Shown here: piece after piece, positions 1 to 10,278 of the stretch
Numbering within the stretch: position 1 is the stretch's first letter
How the letters are laid out: every line of letters starts with the position of its first letter
From: Priapulus caudatus
Lineage: Eukaryota; Priapulida; Priapulimorpha; Priapulimorphida; Priapulidae
Reading direction: 5' to 3'
Assembly (NCBI RefSeq): GCF_000485595.1
Contig: NW_014577133.1
Span: forward strand, 432,543 to 457,792
DNA: 25,250 bases
Program-made: the position numbers and the translations under genes
The notes under the pieces: model-generated
What the model was told of the DNA's origin: nothing
What the model saw: only the letters and a program-made list of their open reading frames with translations
The model's database searches: none

Positions 1-3000
1 CCGTTTCCTACGCGGGGCTGTAAATAATGACGGCGAGATAAGACGGCGCCGAGCGCGCATCATTACGCACTCGCCCAACATTGTCTCGCAATACCCGCAC
101 ACTGAGTAGCCACACAGTCGCCAGATAGCACATCTTCCGCACGCACATAATAATACCGATAATATAATATATATAACGATTGATTCGTAATACGTTTGCG
201 TGGGCGAACCATTTCGCGCAGAGATAGCGGCCGCTATACAACGCGAGATATAAGACTTCACACACACATATATAGGAGAGAAAGAGAGAAGGGGGAGCGA
301 AAAGAGAAAAATGAACGAGAGCGGGTATATCAGTACCGGCAAGACAGCTCATGTTTGTGTAACACTGGCAAGAATCGACGCCGCCGGCACGAACAGGGGG
401 AGGGGCAAGGCAGGCAGGCATGATCAGTATCAAACAGAGTTGTTCTTAAGTTGTATAAAATCCACGAGAGACATTTTCTGCGTCCACCACTGCCAAGCAT
501 AGACTGATTCGCTTCCGCCCTTCGCCCGTGTCGCTGTATCGTGGCTGGAGAAACCGCCTGCGTTCATCGATGGCAGCGGCGGCCTCACCCCTGATCCTCC
601 CCTCCTGCAGCGCTATTACCGACACGCCGCGGCGCACGCACAAGGAGGGAGACAGCTGCATGCGGCAATAACGAATCATACGTTTCCAGCTATTGCCGAG
701 TTTATGGCGAACATCGTCGCGCATTTCATTTGCATGTGTGTTGCAAGCTCGTCATCGAAGCATAGTCGGTTAGTGCCCCTCAGTGATGGCACACAGCGCG
801 CTATATATACATCACGTTTATTATGCTTGCCGCGTGGGCGTGGGTGGGGGCGGGGGGGGGGGTCTCCCTCTCGCGGCGTCGTAAACACAACACGCAATAT
901 TTACGATCCGTTTGATGCGCAATAGACAACAGCGTTAAATGATAGAATTGTCTGCGGAGAGTTTTTTTCCATTACCAGTTTGCACGTGTCTGCTTCGAGC
1001 TGTTACCAAAAGACAACCGAGCTGTATGTGGGCATGGTCCGTGTGATACATTTGGTGTGAAGCTAGCAACGAGAATCATTTAGCTGACTCATGCCACGAG
1101 CGGGGGGGAGAACGCCCATGGGCAAGGTATAGCGTACCCTATAATCGTGGGTCCTTTATTCGCTCGACGCCAAACGGCGCATCTCTTGTTAGTTCGGGTC
1201 AATTTCGACATCTCTGCGAGAGACTGACAGCTAGGCCAGCTGGTGTCACCGGCCAGTGCTTGTCATTACGAAATTGCGCATGTAGTTAACAGCGTATATG
1301 TATTAATTAACGTGACTCGTGTATAATACCTACGGCCGGAAAGGGTAGGACTACACATGAGCAGATGTGGTGATGTTTACAGTAACTTATACCTACACCA
1401 TTTAATAACTGGGTCTGTGAGTAGTTATTCAGTATTACGGGTATTGTTCATTTATTTAAGTTTAAGCCGCAATATGTACGGAGGTGATCCATCTCTACAA
1501 GTAGTTTCATAACTAGTCAGCCGCGACGGTATATACGTTACTCCGGAATGGCTCAGAGGTAGTTTAGGTAATCGGAACTAGGTGCGTAGATGTTATTCAA
1601 TAGTAACTACTCGCAGTGGAACGTAATATATTACTCATAATGGGGAGAAAAGGTACGTAGAAGCGAGTAATGAGTGATTACGTAGTAGTATACCTAGCAC
1701 TCGAAGCGTATGTACACTGTGTGTGTGTGTGGTATTACTCGATTATATTCAAGGCCCATCGTAGGTATAACGTAGTATAGTGATATTTTATTACCCGATG
1801 ATGCTAACTCATTGTAAGGGTCGTGTGTGGAGGAGGTAGTAGGTATAACGGTATTAGTAGTAATACTATTACCCGATGTAGCTTAACATTGGTCAGACTC
1901 ACCGCGCTGTGGCCTCGCCTGGTGTTGGCAGTGCTCGCGTGACGACTTCCGGGAGAGCCCGCGCGACGTGAAGGTCGCGGCGGGAGAGACGGCGAGTGAT
2001 GGAGTGGCGAAGGCCGCGCGGATACGCCGAGCCCCGAGTGGTGGTGGAAAGAAAGATGGCGCGAGATACGCGCGCCGCCGGACGCGGTCAAGATGCTATA
2101 GCCGGCAACGAAACCTGCTGCTCAAGTGAGTGCCGCAAGCGGTGACGGTGCCGGTGCAGCGAAATAGATGATGATCCCTTCGTCGCTACGGCTCGCAGCT
2201 CGACTTGGTGACGTGACGGTGTGCTTGACGGTACCATGATCGTTGACTGCACTGGTCTTAGCGCTGCACGGGCTTACGCGCGCGCACTCACGCGATCGCA
2301 GGTGTATTCGCGCGGATAGGTGGCTTCCCAGTAGTCAACTAGAGACTCAAGCTGGTGAATCGGTGACATGCAGAATTGACGCTGCGGATGGCGTGATACA
2401 TACGTTGTTGTCGAAATTGCAGTCCCTGGCAGAGATGCGCAACGTCTGACACGTGATGGCCGGAGCAAGTGAGAGAAGAAGTGAGATTGGTCTTCTTTCT
2501 GTTAGAGCATCACTGGGCGCCCATGAAACAGTCGGCACGCAGCCTGCAGTTATTAACGATGAAGAGGTCAGCGGGTGCAGGGGAAGCCTTGGAATATGTG
2601 CCGCGAGCGCGCTACCTCACGCCTCTGGCTACCAAGGCATCCCCACGTCCCCTCGTCCTCTTCCCGAAGCCGGTAAGCATTTCGTTGAGAACCCTAGATA
2701 TTAGACGAGCAACGCTATCGAAAATACCATTTGCTCGCTCATCACACTCAACAACCTCCGCCTCGATTGCCCAACCCTAATTTATTTTTAGCGGGAACAT
2801 AGGCGCACGCGAGACTGAGAGCGCCAGGGGGGGGGCCTGTCACTAGCCTGTCCACGAGCCGTTACTGCACCGTGCGTGCGAAGAGCTTCTCATTTCGCTC
2901 TCTAGACCGTTTCGCGTCGCCCGAGTCCAGCGCTGCGTTCATACTATGCGTTTGTCATTCAGCCACTCGCCGCTCACAAGTTGCGTCTCTGTTCATCGCA

Positions 3001-3098
3001 CCGCTGCGGTTTTTGTTATCGTCGACGCCGCATGCCACGACCATATATCATCCGGTAGTGCTACGAGTGCTCATTACCTGCTGCGCCTTTACTATGGA
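1..3098. other. Non-coding sequence, no exon recognised
   Basis: I see no Ig, FN3 or other known coding motif here on either strand. Short open frames exist but none has domain-like sequence or is bounded by matching splice sites. Local features are a poly-G run near 848-862, scattered AT-rich stretches, GC-rich patches around 500-660 and 1900-2200, and a 54-bp direct repeat at 1761-1892. It could be upstream intron of the receptor gene or unrelated sequence joined by misassembly, because the array that follows has a different left flank in its second copy (see findings). Confidence 0.6.
1761..1892. repeat. Imperfect direct repeat, 54-bp unit at 78-bp offset
   Basis: The block starting GTAGGTATAACG at 1761 recurs at 1839. 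Both copies continue with an AT-rich middle and then TATTACCCGATG, followed by a GCT-AC-CATTG pattern. The copies differ by scattered substitutions. There is no coding potential. It is probably a decayed two-copy tandem. Confidence 0.6.
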
Positions 3099-3513
3099 TC
3101 TCCTTCTCCCGCCATTCCTCCTTACGTCTCTCTCTCGTCGCTTCTCCTCTCTCAACGTCTCTCTCTCGCCACGCTCGCCCGTATGCCTCTCCCGCTCTGC
3201 AGTCTCTTCTCTCTCTCCCCCCGTCTCTCACCAGCGCACGCCTGTCCCCCTGTCGCCCCCAGTCCCTCACAGCCACCATCGCCCCCATCCTCTTCTTCTA
3301 CTCAGCCTCTCACGCCTGTCTCTCCTGCGCCCCCTCCAGTCTCTCCTCTGTCTACATCGTCCACCATCTACCCATCTCTCAAGAGCCTCGCCTGTTCTTC
3401 CCCTTGTCGCTCCCCTCATGTCCCTCAGCAGGTCCGTCACCACCATGACTCGCTCACAGCTCTCCACGCCTGTCTGGCCCTGCGCTCCCCCAGTCCTTCC
3501 CAGCCAGCGCACT
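3099..3513. repeat. Pyrimidine-rich degenerate minisatellite
   Basis: The + strand is almost entirely C and T, with recurring blocks of the form CACGCCTGTCTC followed by C-rich sequence and CAGTCC near 3238, 3311 and 3463. The spacings of about 73 and 152 bp suggest an old repeat of about 75 bp. Long open frames cross it (Pro, Ser and Leu rich, stop-free because of the composition) but they show no domain and are not called as genes. Confidence 0.55.
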
Positions 3514-3729
3514 ATAGTATTGCTAGTGGGGTGGATGGAGATAGTATTGCTAGTGGGGTGGATGGAGATAGTATTGCTAGTGGGGTGGATGGAGATAGTA
3601 TTGCTAGTGGGGTGGATGGAGATAGTATTGCTATTGGGGTGGATGGAGATAGTATTGCTATTGCATTGGTTCCGTGCAGTATTACTAGTCCGGTGGTGTG
3701 GAATAGTATTGCTAGTAAGGTGGTGCGGG
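3514..3729. repeat. 27-bp minisatellite, about 8 copies (clean copy)
   Basis: The unit ATAGTATTGCTAGTGGGGTG plus GATGGAG repeats head to tail. The first four copies are identical, and the last three or four carry variant bases (ATTGG, GCATTGGTTCC, GTCCGGTGGTGTGG). The array ends about 30 bp before the splice acceptor of the Ig4 first-half exon. The unit has no stop codon in several frames, so it creates artificial open frames. Confidence 0.93.
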
Positions 3730-3760
3730 ACTTTCTTACACGTGTTTTCTCTCCGCACAG

Positions 3761-3885
3761 CTCGGCCCTCCTTCCTCGTGCAACCGAAGGACCAGCGAGT
3801 CGGCCTCGGCCGCATGGCAATATTCGAGTGCGTCACGACCGGAAATCCGCCACCAGCTGTATTCTGGAGCAAGGAGGGCAGCCAG
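3761..3885 (+). CDS. robo: Robo exon: Ig4 first half
   Basis: The exon lies between the acceptor TTCTCTCCGCACAG and the donor CAG|GTACTT. It starts in phase 1 (two bases complete a codon) and ends in phase 0. It encodes RPSFLVQPKDQRVGLGR, then the B-strand cysteine in FECVTTGNPPPAVFW with the C-strand tryptophan, then SKEGSQ. This is the classic start of Robo Ig4. It joins in frame to the exon at 5169. Its phase-1 start also fits the Ig3 second-half exon that now lies downstream at 8445, where T plus CT would make a serine codon at the junction. A second, indel-damaged copy lies at 10279-10401. The open frame extends well into both flanking introns, but the splice sites define the exon. Confidence 0.93.
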
Positions 3886-5168
3886 GTACTTACACACCAA
3901 CCGAAGTCCTTCACTACGATTTCCATCGTTATATTTTGTGGTTTTAACTTTCGCTGTTCTCATTGGTCGTCGTCTTGCACTGATGGAAGAAATTGGATGG
4001 TGTTATTAGCGGTAATATGCGTGTGTGATCATTACCCCCTTCCTGATGTCTGTGCTAGCATATCTGCTATGAATTTGCTTGTTGGCGATCATTTAACAGA
4101 AGCTAGGCAGCAGAAAACTCATTCCATTTCCACATACAAATTAAAAAACCGGTCATATTTGCATAGCATTTAATTTTGCATAATCATTAGCGACGCAGCA
4201 CGACTAATTGGTGTATTGATCAGGATTTTAAATTTTGCTGTTGCCGAACAGCGACGACTTTACCGATCTTATTTTTATCGTGTTGCCAGCCTCCGAGCTT
4301 TTCTCTCGCTACTTCTTTCTTGGATAGTTTAACGCACTCTGCCATGCAAACATTCGTGACATGATTACATTAGTTTGGCGCATTAGTCAGCCGATCAATC
4401 AGCTCGCACAATGCTACGAAATGTCGTACTCTCGGGTGCGCTTAAGAAAGTATACTTAATGCACTTCTCGGACGTGCTCGAATTTCTCGTGAGAAGTGTC
4501 GCGCAATCGTACGAGAACGACGTCTTTAGGGAATACGCCCTAATGCATACATCCAATATCTGGCGCTCTTTGCGATCGAGATTTGTCGAGTGTAGCACAA
4601 CTGACTGCGTCTGAATGCGTCTTCGTTCGTGCACAACGCCACACCTTGTCGGACGCGAATCCGTCGTGTATGTTTTGCGGAGTATCAATGACTCATGTGA
4701 GCAGGCTTTGCTGAGTTGTTATATATAGATACTCAGCATACGCTGCATGCAAGCTCACTGCTGAGTGAGTTGAGTTGCAGTAAGTTGCGAGGCCTCATCA
4801 CTGACACAAGAGTTCAGTCTAGTTGCAATGCCTCGTCACCGAGACACGAGTCCCCTGTAGTTGCGAGACCTCGTCACTGAGACACGAGTCCAGTGTAGTT
4901 GCACGGCTTCGTCACCGAGACACGAGTCCCCTGTAGTTGCGAGACCTCGTAACTGAGACACGAGTCCAGTGAAGTTGCAAGGCTTCGTCACCGAGACACG
5001 AGTCTCATCCAGATGTGTAGCCTCGTCAGTACGATGCGCGAGTCGCGAGACCTTCGACGAGGTCTTCGTTGACGCGTCACGTTGTTCGAGCGTGGACTCT
5101 AGAAGGACATTAGAAGGACATTCGAAACGCGGAAGCTCACGTTGCTTCGTTCGTCTCCCGCTCCGCAG
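3886..5168 (+). other. Ig4a-Ig4b intron
   Basis: A phase-0 GT-AG intron of 1283 bp that splits the Ig4 domain. The first 120 bp reappear, with errors, at 10402-10518. The middle (about 4010-4770) holds no recognisable feature. Its last third is the 38/76-bp satellite listed separately. Confidence 0.8.
4775..5028. repeat. 38-bp satellite with 76-bp higher-order dimer
   Basis: The unit contains GTTGCGAGACCTCGTCACTG followed by AGACACGAGTCC. Two variants alternate. One reads CCTGTAGTTGCGAGACCTCGT and the other AGTGTAGTTGCACGGCTTCGT, so the larger period is 76 bp. The array holds about six units. The first two are the most diverged and the last fades at about 5028. Confidence 0.88.
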
Positions 5169-5328
5169 GTGCTGATGTTTCCCGGGCAGAAGCACGGCCG
5201 CTTCACGGTGACGGCCGAGGGCGAGCTGGGCATCGCCACGGTGATGGAGGAGGACGAGGGCTACTACGTCTGCTCGGCTCTCAGCGTCGCCGGCAGCTCG
5301 ATCGCCAAGGCCTACCTCGAAGTGACTG
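5169..5328 (+). CDS. robo: Robo exon: Ig4 second half
   Basis: The acceptor CCGCTCCGCAG and the donor ACTG|GTGAGT bound the exon, which starts in phase 0 and ends in phase 1. It completes Ig4. VLMFPGQKHGRFTV follows directly on KEGSQ of the previous exon. A beta-strand pair ELGIATV comes next, then the F-strand signature DEGYYVCSALSVAG with the second Ig cysteine, and the G strand AKAYLEVT that ends Ig4 in Robo proteins. The third codon positions are strongly G or C. The phase-1 donor at the domain boundary matches the phase-1 acceptor of the Ig5 exon at 6524, where G plus CA gives alanine. Confidence 0.95.
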
Positions 5329-5336
5329 GTGAGTAC

Positions 5337-5440
5337 GACACGCGTGCACGCGTAATCGCGGACGTAGCATGATAGATATTCACCTATAACAAAAACCTCT
5401 CACCCTGCACACGCGTGCACGCGTAATCTTGGACGTAGCC
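5337..5440. repeat. Direct repeat with 14-bp palindrome just after the Ig4b donor
   Basis: A stretch of about 32 bp beginning ACACGCGTGCACGCGTAATC occurs at 5337 and again at 5408, each followed by a GGACGTAGC match. Each copy contains the perfect palindrome ACGCGTGCACGCGT. Confidence 0.8.
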
Positions 5441-5585
5441 ATAGCGTGGTAAACACAGACAGGGGGTAAGCTCGTGTCATGGGGCGTCAGGAGGTTGCAC
5501 TACACCTACAGCAAAGGGGGGGGGGGTAGGGTCATAGGTAGCAGGTGGGGGCAGTAGCCCCCTAGATCAATGTAGGTACCCAGGC

Positions 5586-5940
5586 ATGGCATTAGGTTAG
5601 TCATGTCCCAAACCCAGCCATCGTAAAAAAGGCAGTCATGTCACACATGCAGCCATGGTACTTAGTCCATCCTGTCACGAACCCAGCCATGAATACTAAG
5701 TCAGTCATGTCACAAATCCATCCTTGGCACTAAGTCAGTTATGTCACAAACCTCGCCATGGCACTAAGTCCATCCTATCACAACCCCATCCATGGTACTA
5801 ACTCAGTCCTGTCACAAACCCAGCCATGGTACTATATCAGTCATGTCACAAACCCAGCCATGATACTAACTCAGTCATGTTACAAACCAAGTCATTGTAC
5901 TAAGTACGTCACTGAGTCAGTCATGATGCAAACCCAGGCT
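5586..5940. repeat. 34-bp satellite, about 10 copies
   Basis: The unit reads CAGTCATGTCACAAACCCAG followed by CCATGGTACTAAGT. The copies differ by substitutions and small indels and are most decayed at both ends. The array is purely intronic. Confidence 0.88.
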
Positions 5941-6523
5941 CGGTGACCTGGCATGCCCATAGTCGTTTCGCTCAGTGGTTCACGAGGGTTCACGAGGTTC
6001 ATGAAGGCCTCCGGTACGCGCTTCGTTAATACAGCCGTGGCGAGGCTGCACTGACTGCAGGCAGCTAATGAGGAGATGCGTGAGGCATGTGAGAGAAAGC
6101 GAATGACAAGTTACGCATGCGAGCGGGCCGTGAGCGTAAATGCAATTGACATATTTCCGCGCACGGTTCAGCGCACGGTGAATTACTGCATGACCGGTGT
6201 TAGTACGATGTCACATTCGATGACGTTTTGTCGTCGCACTGCAAGCCTGACTAATTTTTGAGTAAACATTGTGAACTCATTTCCTGTAAGACTCTATGCA
6301 AAATCACATTTGGATTTTTTTTATCAACTTAGACCACTTATTGTTCGTGCGTGATTTTAAAATGGTTTTACTAATTTAACTAACGATTAATTTTAATGCG
6401 TGTTTAAATAATTATCCAATAATAACAAATGTTAATGATAAAGTGTTTAAAAAATTATAATTAACTTGACCGTTTAAAGATAGTTAAGTCGATCTAACCA
6501 GGGATCCCTCCCTCTCTCTGCAG

Positions 6524-6721
6524 CAATCTCGGACAACCCTCCGCCGATCATCAGGCAGGGTCCGGACAACCAGACGCTAGCGTTGAACAGCGTCGCCATG
6601 TTGCCGTGCCAGGCATCGGGCACACCGGCGCCCTCTATCCGCTGGTACCGCAACACTGTGCCACTGCTGAAGAACGACCCACGCATCACCCTGCTCAACT
6701 CCGGCACGCTGCAGATATCCG
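6524..6721 (+). CDS. robo: Robo exon: Ig5 first half
   Basis: The acceptor CTCTCTCTGCAG and the donor G|GTGAGT bound the exon, phase 1 at both ends. It encodes AISDNPPPIIRQGPDNQT, the hallmark opening of Robo Ig5 with a predicted N-glycosylation site (NQT). The B-strand cysteine follows in LPCQASGTPAPSIRWYRN with the C-strand tryptophan, and the E-strand start is NSGTLQIS. The exon carrying the second cysteine and the rest of Ig5 should follow, but it is not visible before the N gap. The next visible exon (8445) encodes Ig3 and starts in phase 2, so it cannot splice in frame to this donor. Confidence 0.94.
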
Positions 6722-8444
6722 GTGAGTGGCGCCCTCTGTCTGAGCCGCGTGGCCACCCTGTCTGCGGTGATGTCTTCGGTAGAAGCGGAGAGCGGCAGCG
6801 GCGAGAGGTGCCACCTCGGATAATTTAAAAAAATCGCTCTTAATCCGCTTAAACGCGGGTGTTATCCTCGCGCCGATCGCCGCAGTTTGCTACACGTGTC
6901 AGAAAGCTAAAAACTCTTGCGAAATCTATCGCCGCTGGGCGTCCGTGGAAGGAATAATTTGCGCAAATTACCGCGGTTGGTTTTTCCTACACAGAGACAA
7001 AATCGGTCCGCTCGTCTCTCCGCGTTAACTTTTTTTCTCACTCCGTAACAGTCCTGGTTTTCTTTGCATCGAGCTGCGGTTTTGCGCGATAATGCGGTTT
7101 TGTCGCGAGGAGCTGGCTTCGCGGTTTGACGACCGCGGCCGAGGTCTAATTAAAACGCTCGCCGCGTCGCGCGTGAGAGCGGGCGCGTCGCGATTAACGA
7201 GTGAATGTCCTCGCGCGCGTGCGTGAGAGAGAGCATGGACGTGACTTGATTAAGGGATTCGTCTCGATGTGGCCATCTTTACGGTCGTCGATTGATACGG
7301 TCGTTGTGTAGCGAGTTTAATAAGAAGCGCGCGCGCGTTGTAAAGCCGTCGTAAATCCATCCGTCAATAAACTCCCTGCCTCGCTCTCTCTGTTGCTGCA
7401 TTAATGATCCGTGCTCTCTCTCTCTCTCTCTCTCTCAGGGTGAGAAGTGCGGGGGGCGGGGGAAGAGGACGAGGGGACGTGGAGCGTGGCCGCGGGGGTG
7501 GGGACGTGCGTGCGCAGGTTTCATGGCGGCAGTGATTGTACAAAGAGCCACCCGTTTCTCGCGTGCGAGCGGGGCCTGGTGATTTGACGAAAGGTTTGGG
7601 AATAGCGCGCATATGTTATTAGTGTTTGTTATTAGTGAGGGGGAGGGGTGAGGAGAAGGAGGTGGGTGGGGTAATGAGGTGAGGAGGGGGAGGATCAGGG
7701 GTTGAGGGGCTGCATGATGAACGCAGGGGTTTCTCAGCAACGATGCAGGACACGGGAAGGGCGGAAATCTTTGCTTGCAGTGGAGCAGAAATCCGATATT
7801 AACAAGATCAAATTGATATCATTTCCCCCCCCCCGTCGTCGTCGTCATTGCTGCTTGTGTGTGTGAAGCTTATCTCGCGTTGTCGGCCGCTCTCTGCGCG
7901 AAATGGTCGCCACGCAAACGACGGAATCAATCGTTATTATGGAAATTGCCGCGAATTGCATCATCGGATGAGAAATGTGCGAAATGATGGCGCGGCGTTT
8001 ATCTTCGCCGTCATTATTTACAGCCGCCCGTAGGAAACGGACTATAATATGCTCGTCCGCTCGTAATTTCAGTTCGCATTTTGAATTTTTTTCCCGCGGC
8101 CGAGCACGAAATTGCGAGAGCGTTTTTTTTCGCAAGTTTATCGCCGCTCCATTATGCAGCGCGATAGCGGCAGGAAGTAGATTCTGCCGGCGGAAAAATA
8201 GGAAGACGAGAAGACGGTTTTTCGAGGAGAGAACGACCGTAAATTACGACAAACGACGAGGCGATGCGCTTCGTCTCGCAATATCGATCGCCGATAAATA
8301 AGTAATTAAGTTCCGGACAGCCGAACCGCCGCGAAACTTTAATCTGCCGCCGCGCGCGCCGAAGGAGTTAACGCGGTTAACCCTCGCAGACGGGGATAAA
8401 CATAAACTTACAGCATTTTTTCTTTTCTTTCGTCGTCTGTCCAG
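6722..8444. other. Intron-like sequence, probable contig junction inside
   Basis: There are 1723 bp with no recognisable exon. It is AT/CG-mixed and rich in undepleted CpG, with a CT microsatellite at 7414-7436 and a poly-C run near 7825-7835. The left part follows the Ig5 first-half donor and the right part precedes the Ig3 second-half acceptor. These two cannot be neighbours in a normal Robo gene, so an assembly join may lie within this stretch. I could not locate it. Confidence 0.55.
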
Positions 8445-8572
8445 GGCGAAGATCATGGACGATAAGGGATTGAGGATCGAGAGGGTGACGACGGCCGATC
8501 AGGGCGTCTACATATGTGAAGCGAAGAACCCTGTCGGCTCCGTGGAGGCCTCGGCTAGACTCACCGTGCAGT
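8445..8572 (+). CDS. robo: Robo exon: Ig3 second half (out of order)
   Basis: The acceptor CGTCTGTCCAG and the donor CAGT|GTAAGT bound the exon, phase 2 at the start and phase 1 at the end. It encodes AKIMDDKGLRIERV, then the F-strand signature ADQGVYICEAKNPVG with the second Ig cysteine, and VEASARLTVQ at the end of the domain. EASARLTVQ is the closing strand of Ig3 in Robo proteins, where the next residues are those of Ig4. The phase-1 donor fits exactly the acceptor of the Ig4 first-half exon (3761, and the damaged copy at 10279), not anything that should follow Ig5. The exon therefore belongs upstream of 3761. The exon call is strong; its position in the window is suspect. Confidence 0.9.
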
Positions 8573-8678
8573 GTAAGTTCCACCGCCGCTCGACATCTTG
8601 CTCGATTCGCGGTCGACGAATCGCAATTTTTGAGCCGACCTCGGCAGACTTGTGCCCACGGCGGTTTTTGGTGATGGC

Positions 8679-9805
8679 GATACTATTGCTAGTGGGGTGG
8701 ATGGAGATAGTATTGCTAGTGGGGTGGATGGAGATAGTATTGCTAGTGGGGTGGATGGAGATAGTATTGCTAGTGGGGTGGCCGGTGGATGGAGATATGC
8801 ATTGTTAGTGGTGGATGGATATAGCGTATTGGCTAGTGGGTGATGCGAGATAGTATTGCTAGGTGCGGGTGGGATGGATATAAGTACTTGCTGAGTGGGG
8901 TGGATGGAGATAGCATTGTTAGTCTGGGTGGATGAGATAGTATTCGCTAAGTGCGGGCTTGACGAGATAGATATGTTAGTGGGTGATGGAGAAGATGCCT
9001 AGTAGGGTGGATGAGATACTATTGTAGTGGGTGGATGGAGATAAAGTATTGGCATAGTGGGGGTGGATGGATGATAGTAATTCCTAGTTGGGGTGATGAG
9101 ATAAGTATTGCTAGTGGGTCGGAGAAGATATGATGTTATGGGGTGGAATGGAGATAGTATTGTTAGTGGGTGGATGAGAAACTGATTGGCTAGTGGTGGA
9201 TGGGAGATAAGTATGTTATAGTGGTAGGATGAGATCAGTATGCTAGTGGGGTGGATGGAGATACTATTTGGCTAGTGGTGGTGGACTGGAGATAGTATGC
9301 TATGGGGTGATGGAAGATATATTTGCTAGTGGGGGATGAGGATAGTATTGCTGAGTGGGGTGGAGGATGATACGTATTGTAGTGGGGGAGGATGATAGTA
9401 TTGCTAGTGGGGTGGAATGAGATAGTATGCTAGTGGGGTGGATGGAGGATAATATTGCTAGTGCGGGGGAATGGATGATAGTGATTCGCTAGTGGGGTGA
9501 TGGAGAAATAGTACTTGCAGTGGGGTGGATGAAGAGTAGTATTGGCTAGTGGGGTGGATCGAGATAGTCATGTTATGTGGGTTGGATGAGAATAGTATTG
9601 CTAGTGGGATGTGGATGGAGTAGTAACTGCTAGTGGGTGGATGAGATTAGTATTTGCTTAGTGGGTGGATGGATATATATTGCTAGTTAGGGTGGATGAG
9701 ATAGTAATTGGCTAGTGAGGGGTGAATGAGACAAAGTATTGGCCAGTGGGTGATGGAGATAGTATCTGTTAGTGGGTGGATGGAGATAGTATTGCCATAG
9801 TGGGT
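8679..9805. repeat. 27-bp minisatellite, long indel-rich copy
   Basis: The same unit as at 3514 appears in four clean copies up to about 8780. From there to 9805 it continues as about 37-40 copies in which nearly every unit carries single-base insertions or deletions (for example AGTGCGGGCTTGA, GTAGGGTGGATGAGATACT). The error type, small indels at high density and random position, is that of unpolished long-read sequence and not of normal satellite divergence, which is mostly substitutions at 3514. Confidence 0.9.
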
Positions 9806-9956
9806 GGAACGCTTCTGCAGCGGCGCTAAAAGTGAGTAGGCACAGAGGCCAGAAACACGAGCAGAGCGGCACGAGTGCGGGCTCAGAGTCGAAAGAGGGG
9901 GAGCGGAAAAAAACAAAAAAAAAAAGAAAAATAAAAAAATAAAACGAAAACAAAAC

Positions 9957-9987
<31 letters not shown>

Positions 9988-10022
9988 GCAAGAGATGGCA
10001 ATAAGTCGACGAGGCGGAACGC
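9806..10022. repeat. A-rich insertion inside the minisatellite
   Basis: About 95 bp of unique sequence is followed by an A-rich tract of about 80 bp (9906-9985, nearly pure A at the end). The seven bases GGAACGC occur at both edges (9806-9812 and 10016-10022), which could be a target-site duplication around a retroposed element. The surrounding sequence is error-prone and about 25 further unique bases separate the right edge from the resumed array, so an artefact is also possible. Confidence 0.4.
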
Positions 10023-10044
10023 AGGCCACACCGGGTTCGTTATA

Positions 10045-10245
10045 CGGGTTGTTGGAGATATATTCTAGTGGGTGATGGAGAACCAGTATTGCTAGTGGAG
10101 GTGGAGTGGAGAGTAGTATTGCTAGTGCGGTGAATGGAGATAGTATGCTCAGTGGTGGCCGTGAGATAGTGTTTCATTGGCCATGGTGGCCGTCAGTATT
10201 ACTAGTCTGCGAGGTGTGAATAGTTATTGCTTAGTATGGGTGCGG
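10045..10245. repeat. 27-bp minisatellite, terminal indel-rich units
   Basis: The array resumes after the A-rich tract. Its last units match the variant terminal units at 3655-3729 (a CATTGG-type unit, then CAGTATTACTAGTC, then the GGTGTGAATAG unit), with indels. This shows it is the same array end as at 3729 and not a separate locus. Confidence 0.85.
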
Positions 10246-10278
10246 GACTTTGATTACACCGTGTTTCTCTCCGCACAG

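Larger units (their letters stand above)
5329..6523 (+). other. Ig4-Ig5 intron
   Basis: A phase-1 GT-AG intron of 1195 bp. It contains a direct repeat at 5337-5440, a poly-G run at 5516-5526, a 34-bp satellite, then about 540 bp with nothing recognisable that turns strongly AT-rich from about 6290 to 6480. Confidence 0.8.

Noticed and set aside
1481-1492. GGAGGTGATCC resembling a ribosome-related anti-Shine-Dalgarno complement
   Set aside because: Chance match in a eukaryotic non-coding region, with no rRNA sequence around it.
1545-1620. tRNA-like A box (TGGCTCAGAGG)
   Set aside because: No B box (GGTTCGANTCC) at the proper distance and no cloverleaf arms can be drawn.
2872-4173. A 433-codon open frame across 2872-4173
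   Set aside because: It is held open by a pyrimidine-rich tract and the stop-free 27-bp array. Only 3761-3885 has domain-like sequence and proper splice sites, so the rest is intron.
6884-6960. Candidate for the missing Ig5 second half (CYTC reading near 6890)
   Set aside because: The residues after YTC (QKAKNSCEIY) do not resemble an Ig F-G strand, and no acceptor with the right phase precedes them.
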